This document shows, one piece after another, positions 29,121 to 37,071 of a stretch of 64,000 nt of DNA. Origin of the DNA: Aeromicrobium fastidiosum (GTDB lineage: Bacteria; Actinomycetota; Actinomycetes; Propionibacteriales; Nocardioidaceae); the NCBI RefSeq assembly GCF_017876595.1, contig NZ_JAGIOG010000001.1, positions 1,488,001 through 1,552,000 of the forward strand, in the 5' to 3' direction. The position numbers and the translations under genes were made by a program. The notes below the pieces were generated by a model. It searched no databases. It was not told where the DNA came from and saw only the letters and a list, made by a program, of their open reading frames with translations. Each line of letters begins with the position of its first letter. The stretch's first letter is position 1.

Positions 29121-29939
29121 ATGCCGACACCTCTGCCCCTGCCGATCCGCGTGCTCGTGAAGGGTGCCTCGACCGTCAACTGGGTCTCGTTCATGGGCGG
29201 ACCACGCCAGGACTTCATCTTCCCGCGGGTCGTCGAGGAGCAGCTGCTCGCCGCGGGCCGTCCGTGCGACGTCCAGACCAGCACCATGACCTCGCAGCGC
29301 ACCTCGACGATCCTCAGTACGTGGCAGGCCGAGGTGCTCGGCTACTCGCCCGACGTCATCGTGCTGGTGTACGGCCACTACGAGACGATCCACCTGTTCA
29401 TCCCGCGCTGGCTCGAGGTGCACGCCAACAGCCTCAAGGCCAGGCCCCGGCGGATCGCGGCGATCTACCGTCGTGCGTTCGTGCGACCGGCCTGGAAGGC
29501 GCTGGCTCGGTTGCAGGCCAAGGTCGACTCGATCCTCGACCCGACCCTGCGGCGCGGACGTCCCGAGCAGGTCGCGGCCGACCTGCGCCGCTACATCGAC
29601 AACGTGCAGAAGGTCGGCAGCCCGCTCGTCTACGTCTTCGAGCTGCTGCCCCCCGGGAGCCGCTATCGCAGCTGGTTCCCGGGCATGGCGCGCCGCATCG
29701 ACGTCATGAACCAGACCCTCGAGCGCATGGTCGCCGACGTGGGTCTCGACCACGTCCGGTACTTCCGCGTGGCCCCTCTGGTCGACCAGCACGCGGGCGG
29801 CGACATCGACGTCGCGATCCCCGACGGCTTCCACTACTCGCCCGAGATGCACCGCCACATCGGCACCGCGCTGGCCGCCGACGTCGAGCAGTGGGCAGCA
29901 ACTCAGAATCATCTCTCCACGGGGCCCGAACGGCCCTGA
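29121..29939 (+). CDS. SGNH/GDSL-like hydrolase, atypical
   Basis: The 272-residue protein has block I-like VLVKGASTVNW, a block III-like VLVYGHYETIH in place of the usual GxND, and a C-terminal DGFHYSPEMHRHI suggesting the Asp-x-x-His pair. This is an SGNH-like fold with a modified oxyanion asparagine. In glycan clusters such proteins remove or transfer O-acyl groups. No signal peptide is seen, so it would be cytoplasmic. Of two in-frame ATGs, 29121 is preferred because AGGAG lies 10 nt upstream; at 29112 the spacing would be 1 nt. Confidence 0.6.
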   Translation: MPTPLPLPIRVLVKGASTVNWVSFMGGPRQDFIFPRVVEEQLLAAGRPCDVQTSTMTSQRTSTILSTWQAEVLGYSPDVIVLVYGHYETIHLFIPRWLEVHANSLKARPRRIAAIYRRAFVRPAWKALARLQAKVDSILDPTLRRGRPEQVAADLRRYIDNVQKVGSPLVYVFELLPPGSRYRSWFPGMARRIDVMNQTLERMVADVGLDHVRYFRVAPLVDQHAGGDIDVAIPDGFHYSPEMHRHIGTALAADVEQWAATQNHLSTGPERP

Positions 29940-29968
29940 AAAAGGCCGATCTTCCGTACAATTTCCAG

Positions 29969-30979
29969 ATGGCCATCACGACCTCCCCCGCTCCGGCGCC
30001 CCCGTCCGCGAAGCAGCGTGCCGCCCGATTCCTCCCTCGACCGATCGTCGAGCTGCTCGACCGTCTCGTGTTCCGCGCTCGCCGCGGTCGCGTCCGGTCG
30101 ACGCAGTGGTTCTTCGGGCTGTTCGGCTTCAACATCGTCAAGAAGGACGACTACTACTCCACCCTTCCCGTGCTCGCAGAGATCGAGAAGACCCGCGCTC
30201 GCTGGGACAAGCCCAGTGCGCTGGTCGGTATCGATCTCGACGTCCCGGCCATGTCCGCGGCCCTGCGCGACCTCGCGGGTCGGTGGGAGGATGAGTTCGC
30301 CGACGTCACGGGCGACTACATCGCCAACACGACCCAGGGCTTCGGTCCCGGCTACCCGCAGCTGGATGCCCGGACGCTCTACTACATGCTGCGCGAGCAC
30401 AAGCCCGCCCGCTACCTCGAGATCGGCTCGGGGCTCTCGACCTACTACGCCTCGCTCGCGGCACGCCGCAACGCCGAGGAGGGTTCACCGCTGCAGATCA
30501 CGTGCGTCGAGCCCTACCCGTTCGACGCCCTCCGCACGCTCGACAACTTCGAGCTCGTCGAGGGCTTCGTGCAGGACGTCCCGTTGTCGACGTTCGAGGC
30601 GCTCGACGACGGCGACGTGCTGTTCATCGACTCCTCGCACGCGCTCAAGATCGACAGCGACGTCGCCTTCTTGTTCCTCGAGGTGCTGCCGCGGCTCAAG
30701 CCCGGCGTCATCGTGCACATCCACGACGTGCACTTCCCGTTCAACGGCCCGTACCCCGCCGACATGTGGCTGTTCGGCGAGCGCTGGCCTGTCTACTGGA
30801 ACGAGGCGATGGTCGTCCAGATCTTCCTGGCCCACAACTCCGCCTATCGCGTGCTGCTGTCGACGCCGATGATCCGCCACGAGGACGAGGCCGTCCTCAC
30901 CGAGCTCTTCGACGACTACACACCGGTCGCCGACGACCGCAACCCGCCGTCGTCCCTCTGGCTGCGCCGGGTGCCCTGA
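29969..30979 (+). CDS. Class I SAM-dependent methyltransferase
   Basis: The 336-residue protein has motif I RYLEIGSGLSTYYASLAARR, motif II-like QITCVEPYPFDALR, and DGDVLFIDSSHALKIDSDVA, a Methyltransf_24-type layout. The region IVHIHDVHFPFNGPY is typical of sugar or rhamnosyl O-methyltransferase relatives. It starts 29 bp after the SGNH-like gene. Target unknown. The ATG is preceded by an AT-rich stretch (TACAATTTCCAG) and no clear ribosome site. Confidence 0.78.
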   Translation: MAITTSPAPAPPSAKQRAARFLPRPIVELLDRLVFRARRGRVRSTQWFFGLFGFNIVKKDDYYSTLPVLAEIEKTRARWDKPSALVGIDLDVPAMSAALRDLAGRWEDEFADVTGDYIANTTQGFGPGYPQLDARTLYYMLREHKPARYLEIGSGLSTYYASLAARRNAEEGSPLQITCVEPYPFDALRTLDNFELVEGFVQDVPLSTFEALDDGDVLFIDSSHALKIDSDVAFLFLEVLPRLKPGVIVHIHDVHFPFNGPYPADMWLFGERWPVYWNEAMVVQIFLAHNSAYRVLLSTPMIRHEDEAVLTELFDDYTPVADDRNPPSSLWLRRVP

Positions 30980-30983
30980 CGCA

Positions 30984-32192
30984 TCAGGGGTGGTGCCGGG
31001 TGCGCCTGATGCGTGCTCCGAACTCGTCGAGTGCCTCGAGCACCTCGGGGGCCTGCCAGACCCGGTTGCGGGTGCCCTCGCTCGTCTGCGTCAGGATGCC
31101 GGCGTCGACGAGTGCGTTGACGGCCCGCTGGGCTCCCGGTACAGAGGTCCCGAGGGTCGACACGACGTAGGCGTTGTTGACCGCCGGCTGGCTGATGAGT
31201 GTCTTCGCGAGTCGTCTGGCAGCTGCGTCGGACCGCAGGTGCGCGAGGCGTCGGTCCCAGTCGACGGAGATCTCGTGGAGCTCTCTCACCAGGTGGCGGC
31301 CGTTGCTCGTCGCGAGCGCGGTCGCCCGGCACAGCTGTTCGACGATGGGCCGCACGTCGCCCTCGCGGTAGGAGGTCAGTGCGTCGTAGTACGAGTCGGT
31401 GTCGGCGAGCAGGCCGGCGGAGATCGGCACCGTGGTGCGCCGCGAGAGCCGCTTGTTGCGGATCATGGCGTGCAGCAGCGCCCGGCCGGTGCGCCCGTTG
31501 CCGTCGGTGAAGGGATGGATCGTCTCGAATTGGGCATGCGCGACGGCGAGCTGCTGAATGACGGGGATGTCGTCGCGCCGGCAGAACGCCATGAGGTCCG
31601 TGAGTCCGTCGGCGACGCGGGAGTGGTGCGGAGCGATGAAGTCCGCGCGATGGGGGCCGGTCCCGGACCCGCCGATCCAGACCTGCTGGTCCCGAAGGTG
31701 TCCTGCGTCCGGGTCGTGGCCCTGGAGAAGGGTCTGGTGCATGTGGAGGACGGTCGGGGTCTCGATGGCATCTGCCAGCGACGTCGCGGCCTCCATCGCG
31801 TCGACGTTCGCCTTGACGATGCGTGCGTTCCGGACGGATCTCACCCCGATCTCGGCGAGCGCGAGCTGGCGCGCACCGACCGTGAGGTTCTCGATCTGCG
31901 AGGAGGACGCGGACTCCGTCCTCAGCAGGATGGTCGACATCGGCGCGATCTCCGCCGCGCCCCAGAGCTCGGAGACATCGCGGTCGAAGGAGATGATCTC
32001 CCGGGCCGCCGCCTCGGCAGCGGCGGCGACCGAGGCGGGCACCGCCGGCGTCAGCGTCGCGATGTGCGGCGGCACCGCGGCGAGGTACGGGCCGGCGTGC
32101 TTTCGCTTCTGGCTCTGCGACGCCGAGTCGGCGACCGTCCACGGGCGCGACTCGTGCTCGACGGGTGGCCATGACTCGCCATGTGTCGACAT
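30984..32192 (-). CDS. Fic-family AMP-transferase with winged-helix C-terminus
   Basis: The 402-residue protein has the full catalytic Fic motif HPFTDGNGRTGRA, expected to move AMP or another phosphate-containing group to a hydroxyl. Upstream, SSQIEN fits the inhibitory (S/T)xxxE(G/N) pattern, indicating an autoinhibited class II enzyme. A Fic_N-like region precedes the domain, and the C-terminus (about 320-400) resembles a winged helix (AVNNAYVVSTLGTSVPGAQR). It sits alone among glycan genes and may be cargo of the region. The start is ambiguous between 32192 and 32210; 32192 follows GGGA. Confidence 0.85.
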   Translation of the reverse strand: MSTHGESWPPVEHESRPWTVADSASQSQKRKHAGPYLAAVPPHIATLTPAVPASVAAAAEAAAREIISFDRDVSELWGAAEIAPMSTILLRTESASSSQIENLTVGARQLALAEIGVRSVRNARIVKANVDAMEAATSLADAIETPTVLHMHQTLLQGHDPDAGHLRDQQVWIGGSGTGPHRADFIAPHHSRVADGLTDLMAFCRRDDIPVIQQLAVAHAQFETIHPFTDGNGRTGRALLHAMIRNKRLSRRTTVPISAGLLADTDSYYDALTSYREGDVRPIVEQLCRATALATSNGRHLVRELHEISVDWDRRLAHLRSDAAARRLAKTLISQPAVNNAYVVSTLGTSVPGAQRAVNALVDAGILTQTSEGTRNRVWQAPEVLEALDEFGARIRRTRHHP

Positions 32193-32216
32193 GGGTCCCC
32201 ATGCTAACACTTAGTA

Positions 32217-32257
32217 CACCAGGTGACGCTACACGGAGCCGCTGGTCACACCTGGTG
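32217..32257. terminator. Hairpin between the FkbM and fic genes
   Basis: CACCAGGTG at 32217-32225 is complementary to CACCTGGTG at 32249-32257. It lies after the FkbM stop and before the fic start on the minus strand. It may end the epimerase-FkbM transcript or regulate fic. The surrounding AT-richer sequence (TTAGTACACC) may hold the fic promoter. Confidence 0.4.
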
Positions 32258-32282
32258 AGGACTTGAATGCCCGCGCGACGTG

Positions 32283-33032
32283 TCAGGCGTCGTCGGCGAG
32301 ACGGACGAACAGTCCATCGACCTGCATCATGCGGCCGTCGGGACCGGAGTAGCCCGGCTCGATCTGCTGGATGCGGTAGCCGTGTGCCGTCATCGAGCCG
32401 ACCAGGTCGTCGAACAGCAGCTGGTCGTCGTAGAGCTCGACGAACGACAGCTCGAGCTGGATGGCCGCCACCTGGCCCACCAGGCCGCCCGCGCCCTGCA
32501 GCACCTCGCCCTCGAAGCCCTGCGTGTCGATCTTGAGCAGGGTGCGGGCGGGTTCGACCGCATGGGTCGCGGCGATCTCGGCGACCGTCGTGACGGGCAC
32601 GGTCTCGGACGCGATGTACTGCGACCCGGGCGCCGTGGTCAGGTGGGTGTCGGTCATCCCGCGGATGGAGGACGAGAACGAGTTGGCCGAGACGTTGATG
32701 ACCGCCTCGCCGGGCTCGGCGCCGACGGCCACGTTGAGCACCGTCCAGGCGTCGTCGCGCGCAGCCCGCTTGCCCAGCTCGGCGAACGCGCCGCTGAGCG
32801 GCTCGCAGCTGATGATGCGACCGCCGAAGCCGGCGCTGCGGGTCAGGGTCGCGTACTGGCCGACGTTGGCACCGATGTCGAGCACGGTGTCGATGCCGCG
32901 CGACTCCAGCGTGCGGACGAGCCGGCCCGCGTACGAGCCGCGGCCGATCTCGAGGTCCGCGCGCTGCAGCGTCTTGCGGATCGCGAGCTTGGCAGTCTCG
33001 CGGGCGCGGTTGGTGCGGGACTGGTCGCTCAT
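32283..33032 (-). CDS. FkbM-family methyltransferase
   Basis: The 249-residue enzyme has motif I DTVLDIGANVGQYATL and the family block LLKIDTQGFEGEVLQGAGG plus IQLELSFVELYDDQ. It is similar to the FkbM protein at 23129. It is 7 bp downstream of the epimerase gene in a two-gene operon, so a GDP-sugar or the glycan residue made from it may be its target. Confidence 0.87.
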   Translation of the reverse strand: MSDQSRTNRARETAKLAIRKTLQRADLEIGRGSYAGRLVRTLESRGIDTVLDIGANVGQYATLTRSAGFGGRIISCEPLSGAFAELGKRAARDDAWTVLNVAVGAEPGEAVINVSANSFSSSIRGMTDTHLTTAPGSQYIASETVPVTTVAEIAATHAVEPARTLLKIDTQGFEGEVLQGAGGLVGQVAAIQLELSFVELYDDQLLFDDLVGSMTAHGYRIQQIEPGYSGPDGRMMQVDGLFVRLADDA

Positions 33033-33039
33033 GCCCGCC

Positions 33040-34002
33040 CTAGCGCTTGGCGAGGATGTCGTAGATCCAGGCGTAGGTCTTCTCGAGACCGTCGCGCAGC
33101 GAGATCGACGGCTCCCAGCCGTAGATCTCGTGGAACATCGTGTTGTCGCTGTTGCGGCCACGGACGCCCTGGGGCGCGGTGAGGTCGTGCTTCTTGGTCA
33201 CCGTGATGCCGGCGATGTCCTCGAGGATGCCGATCATCTGGTTGATCGTGACGAGCTCGGACGATCCCAGGTTGACCGGCTCGACGTTGTCGCCGGCGAG
33301 GATCTCCTGGGTGCCGCGCACGCAGTCGTCGATGAACATGAAGCTGCGGCTCTGCTCGCCGTCGCCCCACACGTCGATCTCGTGCGTGCCGGTCAGCTTG
33401 GCCTCGGCGATCTTGCGCGACAGCGCCGCGGGAGCCTTCTCGCGTCCGCCCTCGAACGTGCCCTCGGGCCCGTAGACGTTGTGGTAGCGGGCGACGCGGG
33501 TCTCGAGGCCGAAGTCCTCGCGGAAGTGGCGGGCCATGCGCTCGCTGAACAGCTTCTCCCAGCCGTAGCCGTCCTCGGGGTCGGCCGGGTAGGCGTCGGA
33601 CTCCTTGAGGGCGGTGACGTTCGGATCGGTCTGCTTGTCGCCGGCGTAGACGCATGCGGAGCTGCTGTAGAAGAAGTTCTCGGTGCCGGCGGCACGGGCT
33701 GCGACGAGCATGTTGGTGCTGGTCTGCACCGACAGCATGCACTCGGCCTTGTTGTTCTCGATGAACCCCATGCCGCCCATGTCGGCCGCGAGGTTGTAGA
33801 TCGTCTGCGTGCCCTCGGCGATGCGCTGGGCATCGCGCTGGTCGGCGCAGTCGGCCACGACGTTGTCGGCGGCGTCGCTGACCTGGTACCACTCGTCGAT
33901 CGGCTTGACGTCGACGGAGCGGACGTCATGTCCCTGTCGAAGGAGGTCGGCCACGAGGTGTCCACCGATGAAGCCGCCGCCGCCGGTCACGAGTATCGTC
34001 AT
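33040..34002 (-). CDS. GDP-mannose 3,5-epimerase-like NDP-sugar epimerase
   Basis: The 320-residue extended SDR has TGGGGFIGGHLV for NAD and strong GDP-mannose 3,5-epimerase features: NLAADMGGMGFIENNKAECM, SSSACVYAGDKQ (catalytic cysteine), YGWEK (Y-x3-K), RYHNVYGPEGTFEGGREKAP and GVRGRNSDNT. The plant enzyme converts GDP-D-mannose to GDP-L-galactose/GDP-L-gulose. The same activity here is a close-homology inference. It is divergent from the BY-kinase gene; the 209-bp gap between them should contain both promoters. Confidence 0.85.
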   Translation of the reverse strand: MTILVTGGGGFIGGHLVADLLRQGHDVRSVDVKPIDEWYQVSDAADNVVADCADQRDAQRIAEGTQTIYNLAADMGGMGFIENNKAECMLSVQTSTNMLVAARAAGTENFFYSSSACVYAGDKQTDPNVTALKESDAYPADPEDGYGWEKLFSERMARHFREDFGLETRVARYHNVYGPEGTFEGGREKAPAALSRKIAEAKLTGTHEIDVWGDGEQSRSFMFIDDCVRGTQEILAGDNVEPVNLGSSELVTINQMIGILEDIAGITVTKKHDLTAPQGVRGRNSDNTMFHEIYGWEPSISLRDGLEKTYAWIYDILAKR

Positions 34003-34211
34003 TCAGCTGTACCTGTTCTCACGAGAATCCATCAGGGAAGGTGCAGGGCCGAAACGGCCACCACGCTACACAACGTCCTACGAGTTCGATGGTTACGAAA
34101 GCCGTCCTCGGTCGTTGATGGAGAGGGGTGGATCGTGCGGTCAGGGCAGCTCGGCTCGCATAGACTCCCCCCACATCCGAGCCGGACAGTCATCTTTCGA
34201 ATGGGGACCTT

Positions 34212-35645
34212 GTGGATCTGCGTCAATTCCTGGGCATCCTGCGTGCGCGCTGGGTGTTCAGCGTCTCCACGTTCGTCGTGGGGACGGTGGCCACGATCCT
34301 GCTGGTCCTCAGCATGTCGCCGGTCTACGGGTCCAGCGCCAAGCTGTTCATCACGTCCCCCATCGGCCAGCAGGCCGCCGATCCGACGGCTGCCTTCTTC
34401 GCAGCCCAGCGGCTCGCGTCCTACGCCGATCTGGCGCGCGAGCCCTCGCTGCTGCAGGACGTCATCAACAAGCTCAACCTCACCGACGTGTCTCGGGAGC
34501 AGCTGGCCGGTCAGGTCAGCGCCGAGATCATCGCGTCGACGCAGACGCTGCAGGTCGACGTCACCGCCGACACGCCCGAGCTGGCCCAGCGGATCGCCAA
34601 GGCCGAGTCCGAGGGCATCGTGAGCCTGGTCGCCCGCCTCGAGAAGCCCACGTCGGGCGACGGTGCCCCCGCGTTCGTGGCCCGCATCGTCGGTCCGCCC
34701 AGCATCAGCCAGACCCCTGTCGCGCCCAACGTGCCGCTCAACATCGCGATCGGGCTGCTGCTGAGCCTGTTCGTCGGCATCGCCGGCTCGGTGTTGCGCG
34801 ACCTGCTCGACCGCACCGTCAAGACGCGGCAGGAGGCCGAGGAGCTCAGCGGCGGTGCCGTGCTCGCGACGCTGCCGTTCGACCGCCAGCTCAAGAAGCA
34901 GGCGCTGAGCAGCGAGGGCCACGGTGCGCTCGCCGAGGCGTTCCGCGTGCTGCGCACCAACCTGCAGTTCGCCAACCTCGACGCCAAGGTCGAGTCGATC
35001 CTGGTGTCGAGCGCCGTGCCCAACGAGGGCAAGACGCTCGTCGCGACCAACCTGGCCATGTCGATGGCGCAGTCGGGACGCTCGGTGCTGCTGATCGACG
35101 CCGACATGCGCAACCCCAACGTGGCCGAGCTGCTGGGCCTCGAGAACTCCGTCGGCCTCATGACGGTGCTGATCGGGCGCACGACGCTGGCCGAGGCGAT
35201 CCAGTCGCACGAGAGCGGCATCAGCTTCCTCGGCACCGGACCGCGTCCGCCCAACCCCGCCGAAGTCCTCGACACCCAGGCGATGCGCGACCTGCTGTTC
35301 GGGCTGCGCAGCGACTACGACGTCGTCATCATCGACGCGCCGCCCATGCTCCCGGTCGCCGACGCCTCGATCCTCATGCGGGAGGTCGACGGCGCGCTGA
35401 TGCTGGTCCGCTACGGCTCCACGACGCGTGAGCAGCTGCGCCTCGCGGTGACCCGCATCGAGACCGTCGGCGGCCGCCTGTTCGGCTCGATCCTCAACCG
35501 GACGCCTCGCCGTGCGGGCGACGTCTACGGGTACGGGTACGGGTACGGATACGGCGAGCCGGTCGAGGCGGCACCGCGCCGCAGCCTGCCGCAGCTCGTC
35601 CGTCCGGGTCGGCGCGCAGACACCAGCCGCCGGGCCGTCCGGTAG
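34212..35645 (+). CDS. Wzz/BY-kinase: chain-length determinant fused to tyrosine autokinase
   Basis: The 477-residue protein has a Wzz domain between two membrane helices (about 14-34 and 176-196), then a cytoplasmic tyrosine kinase domain. Walker A is VPNEGKT (269-275), Walker A' is VLLIDADMRNP and Walker B is DVVIIDAPP. The tail has five YG repeats (439-448), the probable autophosphorylation cluster. These proteins set polysaccharide chain length and couple Wzy to export. The GTG at 34212 follows GGGGA. It leads the plus-strand operon with wzy and the dehydratase. Confidence 0.92.
   Translation: MDLRQFLGILRARWVFSVSTFVVGTVATILLVLSMSPVYGSSAKLFITSPIGQQAADPTAAFFAAQRLASYADLAREPSLLQDVINKLNLTDVSREQLAGQVSAEIIASTQTLQVDVTADTPELAQRIAKAESEGIVSLVARLEKPTSGDGAPAFVARIVGPPSISQTPVAPNVPLNIAIGLLLSLFVGIAGSVLRDLLDRTVKTRQEAEELSGGAVLATLPFDRQLKKQALSSEGHGALAEAFRVLRTNLQFANLDAKVESILVSSAVPNEGKTLVATNLAMSMAQSGRSVLLIDADMRNPNVAELLGLENSVGLMTVLIGRTTLAEAIQSHESGISFLGTGPRPPNPAEVLDTQAMRDLLFGLRSDYDVVIIDAPPMLPVADASILMREVDGALMLVRYGSTTREQLRLAVTRIETVGGRLFGSILNRTPRRAGDVYGYGYGYGYGEPVEAAPRRSLPQLVRPGRRADTSRRAVR
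35526..35555 (+). repeat. Hexanucleotide tandem repeat coding for YG units
   Basis: Five TAC-GGN units encode Y-G five times in the kinase tail. The first three are identical TACGGG. Because the unit is 6 bp, gain or loss would change the number of phosphorylatable tyrosines without a frameshift. Confidence 0.85.
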
Positions 35646-35658
35646 CCGGGCCTCCACC

Positions 35659-37071
35659 ATGAGCCTGACGTCGATCACCGAGCGGCTGACGTCGATCACC
35701 GAGCGCCTGACCGACCGCCTGACCCTCGGCGACCGGGCGGCCGACCGTCTGGCCCGGGTCGTGCGTGCCGTGGTGCCGCCCGTCGTCGTGCTGGTCATGC
35801 TGATGGTGCTGATCCCGCTGGGCCTCGGATCGACGATCGGTGCCGGGGCCGCGCTCGGCCTGGTGCTGGTGCTGCTGCTGCTCGCCACGGTGGGTCTCGA
35901 GTCGTCCGCCGTGGTGCTGTTCGGTGCGGGCTTCCTGTTCGCCCCCATGAACGACGTCAAGCCCGTCGCGGCGATCAGCTTCGTGACGGTCTCCGACGTC
36001 TTCTTCTTCATGGGCGTGCTGACGCTCTTCCCGCTGCTCATGACGCGCACCTTCGTGCGGCAGGCGCCCTTCCTGATCGGTGTCGGCGGCATCGTCGCGT
36101 TCGGCCTGATCTCGTCAGCCCTCGCGACGGCTCCGGCGGCGAGCCTCAACGTCCTCGTGCGGCTCATCGTCGGTGCCCTGATGCTGCCGCTGGTGTTCAT
36201 GCTGTGGCGGCCCGGTCGCGGGGTCATGACCTGGTTCGCCGCGGCCTACGTGGCCGGCAACGGCATCAGCGTCCTGCAGGGGCTCGCGACGGGTGTCGTG
36301 TCGGTCGAGGGCCGCTACATCGGCCTGACGGAACACCCCAACATCCTGGGCCTGATCTCGATGCTGGCGGTCGCGCTCGTGCCGTTCCTCTACGCCGAGG
36401 TGCCGAGCCGTCTGCGCTGGCTCGTGCTGGTCGGCGGTGCCGTGTCGGCCTACGGCGTGTGGATGAGCGGCAGCCGGGCCGCGCTGGCCGGCACGGTCGT
36501 GCTCGCGCTCGTCTACCTGATGCTGTCGCGCTCGATCGAGCACGGCCTGGTCCTGTTCGGCCTGAGCATCGTGCCGCTCTACCTCGTCGGACGCACGTTC
36601 AGCTCCGACACCGCCGACTCCAGCCCGCTCGGGCGCCTGCGCGGCGGAGGGTCCGCGACGCTGTCCGACATCGACCGCGAGAATCTCCACGCGGTCGCGA
36701 TCGACAAGTTCCTGCACCACCCAGTGCTGGGCAGCGGGTTCGCCGATGCGTCACTCGCGCACAACATCTACCTGCAGGTGGCCGCGGCGGGCGGCATCGT
36801 CGGCGTCCTGTTCTTCCTCGTGATCGTCGTGTCGACGATCCGCCAGCCGCTGCTGCTGCTCGGGCACCTACGGCTGCTGGCGCTGCCCGCGATGGGCTAC
36901 GCGATGGTCGGCCCCCTCACCCCGCTGATCTGGGACCGCTACATCTGGTGCGTCCTGGCCCTGCCGTTCCTTGTCCTCCGCCCGCCCGGTCGCGCCGCGA
37001 CCAGCGATGTCGGCCACCAGACGGCCGAGCCCTCGGCCGCCGCACACCGTCAGGAGCGCGTGGATGGATGA
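35659..37071 (+). CDS. O-antigen ligase/polymerase (Wzy-like)
   Basis: The 470-residue membrane protein has 10-12 hydrophobic helices and the Wzy_C-type loop with GLTEHPNILGLI, GVWMSGSRAALAGT and the late GSGFADASLAHNIYLQ. The H-N-x-x-L near a G-x-G-F is characteristic of O-antigen polymerase-ligases. Its cytoplasmic N-terminus carries a near-perfect 21-bp tandem repeat giving LTSITER twice. It is the likely repeat-unit polymerase with the Wzx at 27716 and the Wzz-kinase 13 bp upstream. Its stop overlaps the dehydratase start by 8 bp. Confidence 0.85.
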   Translation: MSLTSITERLTSITERLTDRLTLGDRAADRLARVVRAVVPPVVVLVMLMVLIPLGLGSTIGAGAALGLVLVLLLLATVGLESSAVVLFGAGFLFAPMNDVKPVAAISFVTVSDVFFFMGVLTLFPLLMTRTFVRQAPFLIGVGGIVAFGLISSALATAPAASLNVLVRLIVGALMLPLVFMLWRPGRGVMTWFAAAYVAGNGISVLQGLATGVVSVEGRYIGLTEHPNILGLISMLAVALVPFLYAEVPSRLRWLVLVGGAVSAYGVWMSGSRAALAGTVVLALVYLMLSRSIEHGLVLFGLSIVPLYLVGRTFSSDTADSSPLGRLRGGGSATLSDIDRENLHAVAIDKFLHHPVLGSGFADASLAHNIYLQVAAAGGIVGVLFFLVIVVSTIRQPLLLLGHLRLLALPAMGYAMVGPLTPLIWDRYIWCVLALPFLVLRPPGRAATSDVGHQTAEPSAAAHRQERVDG

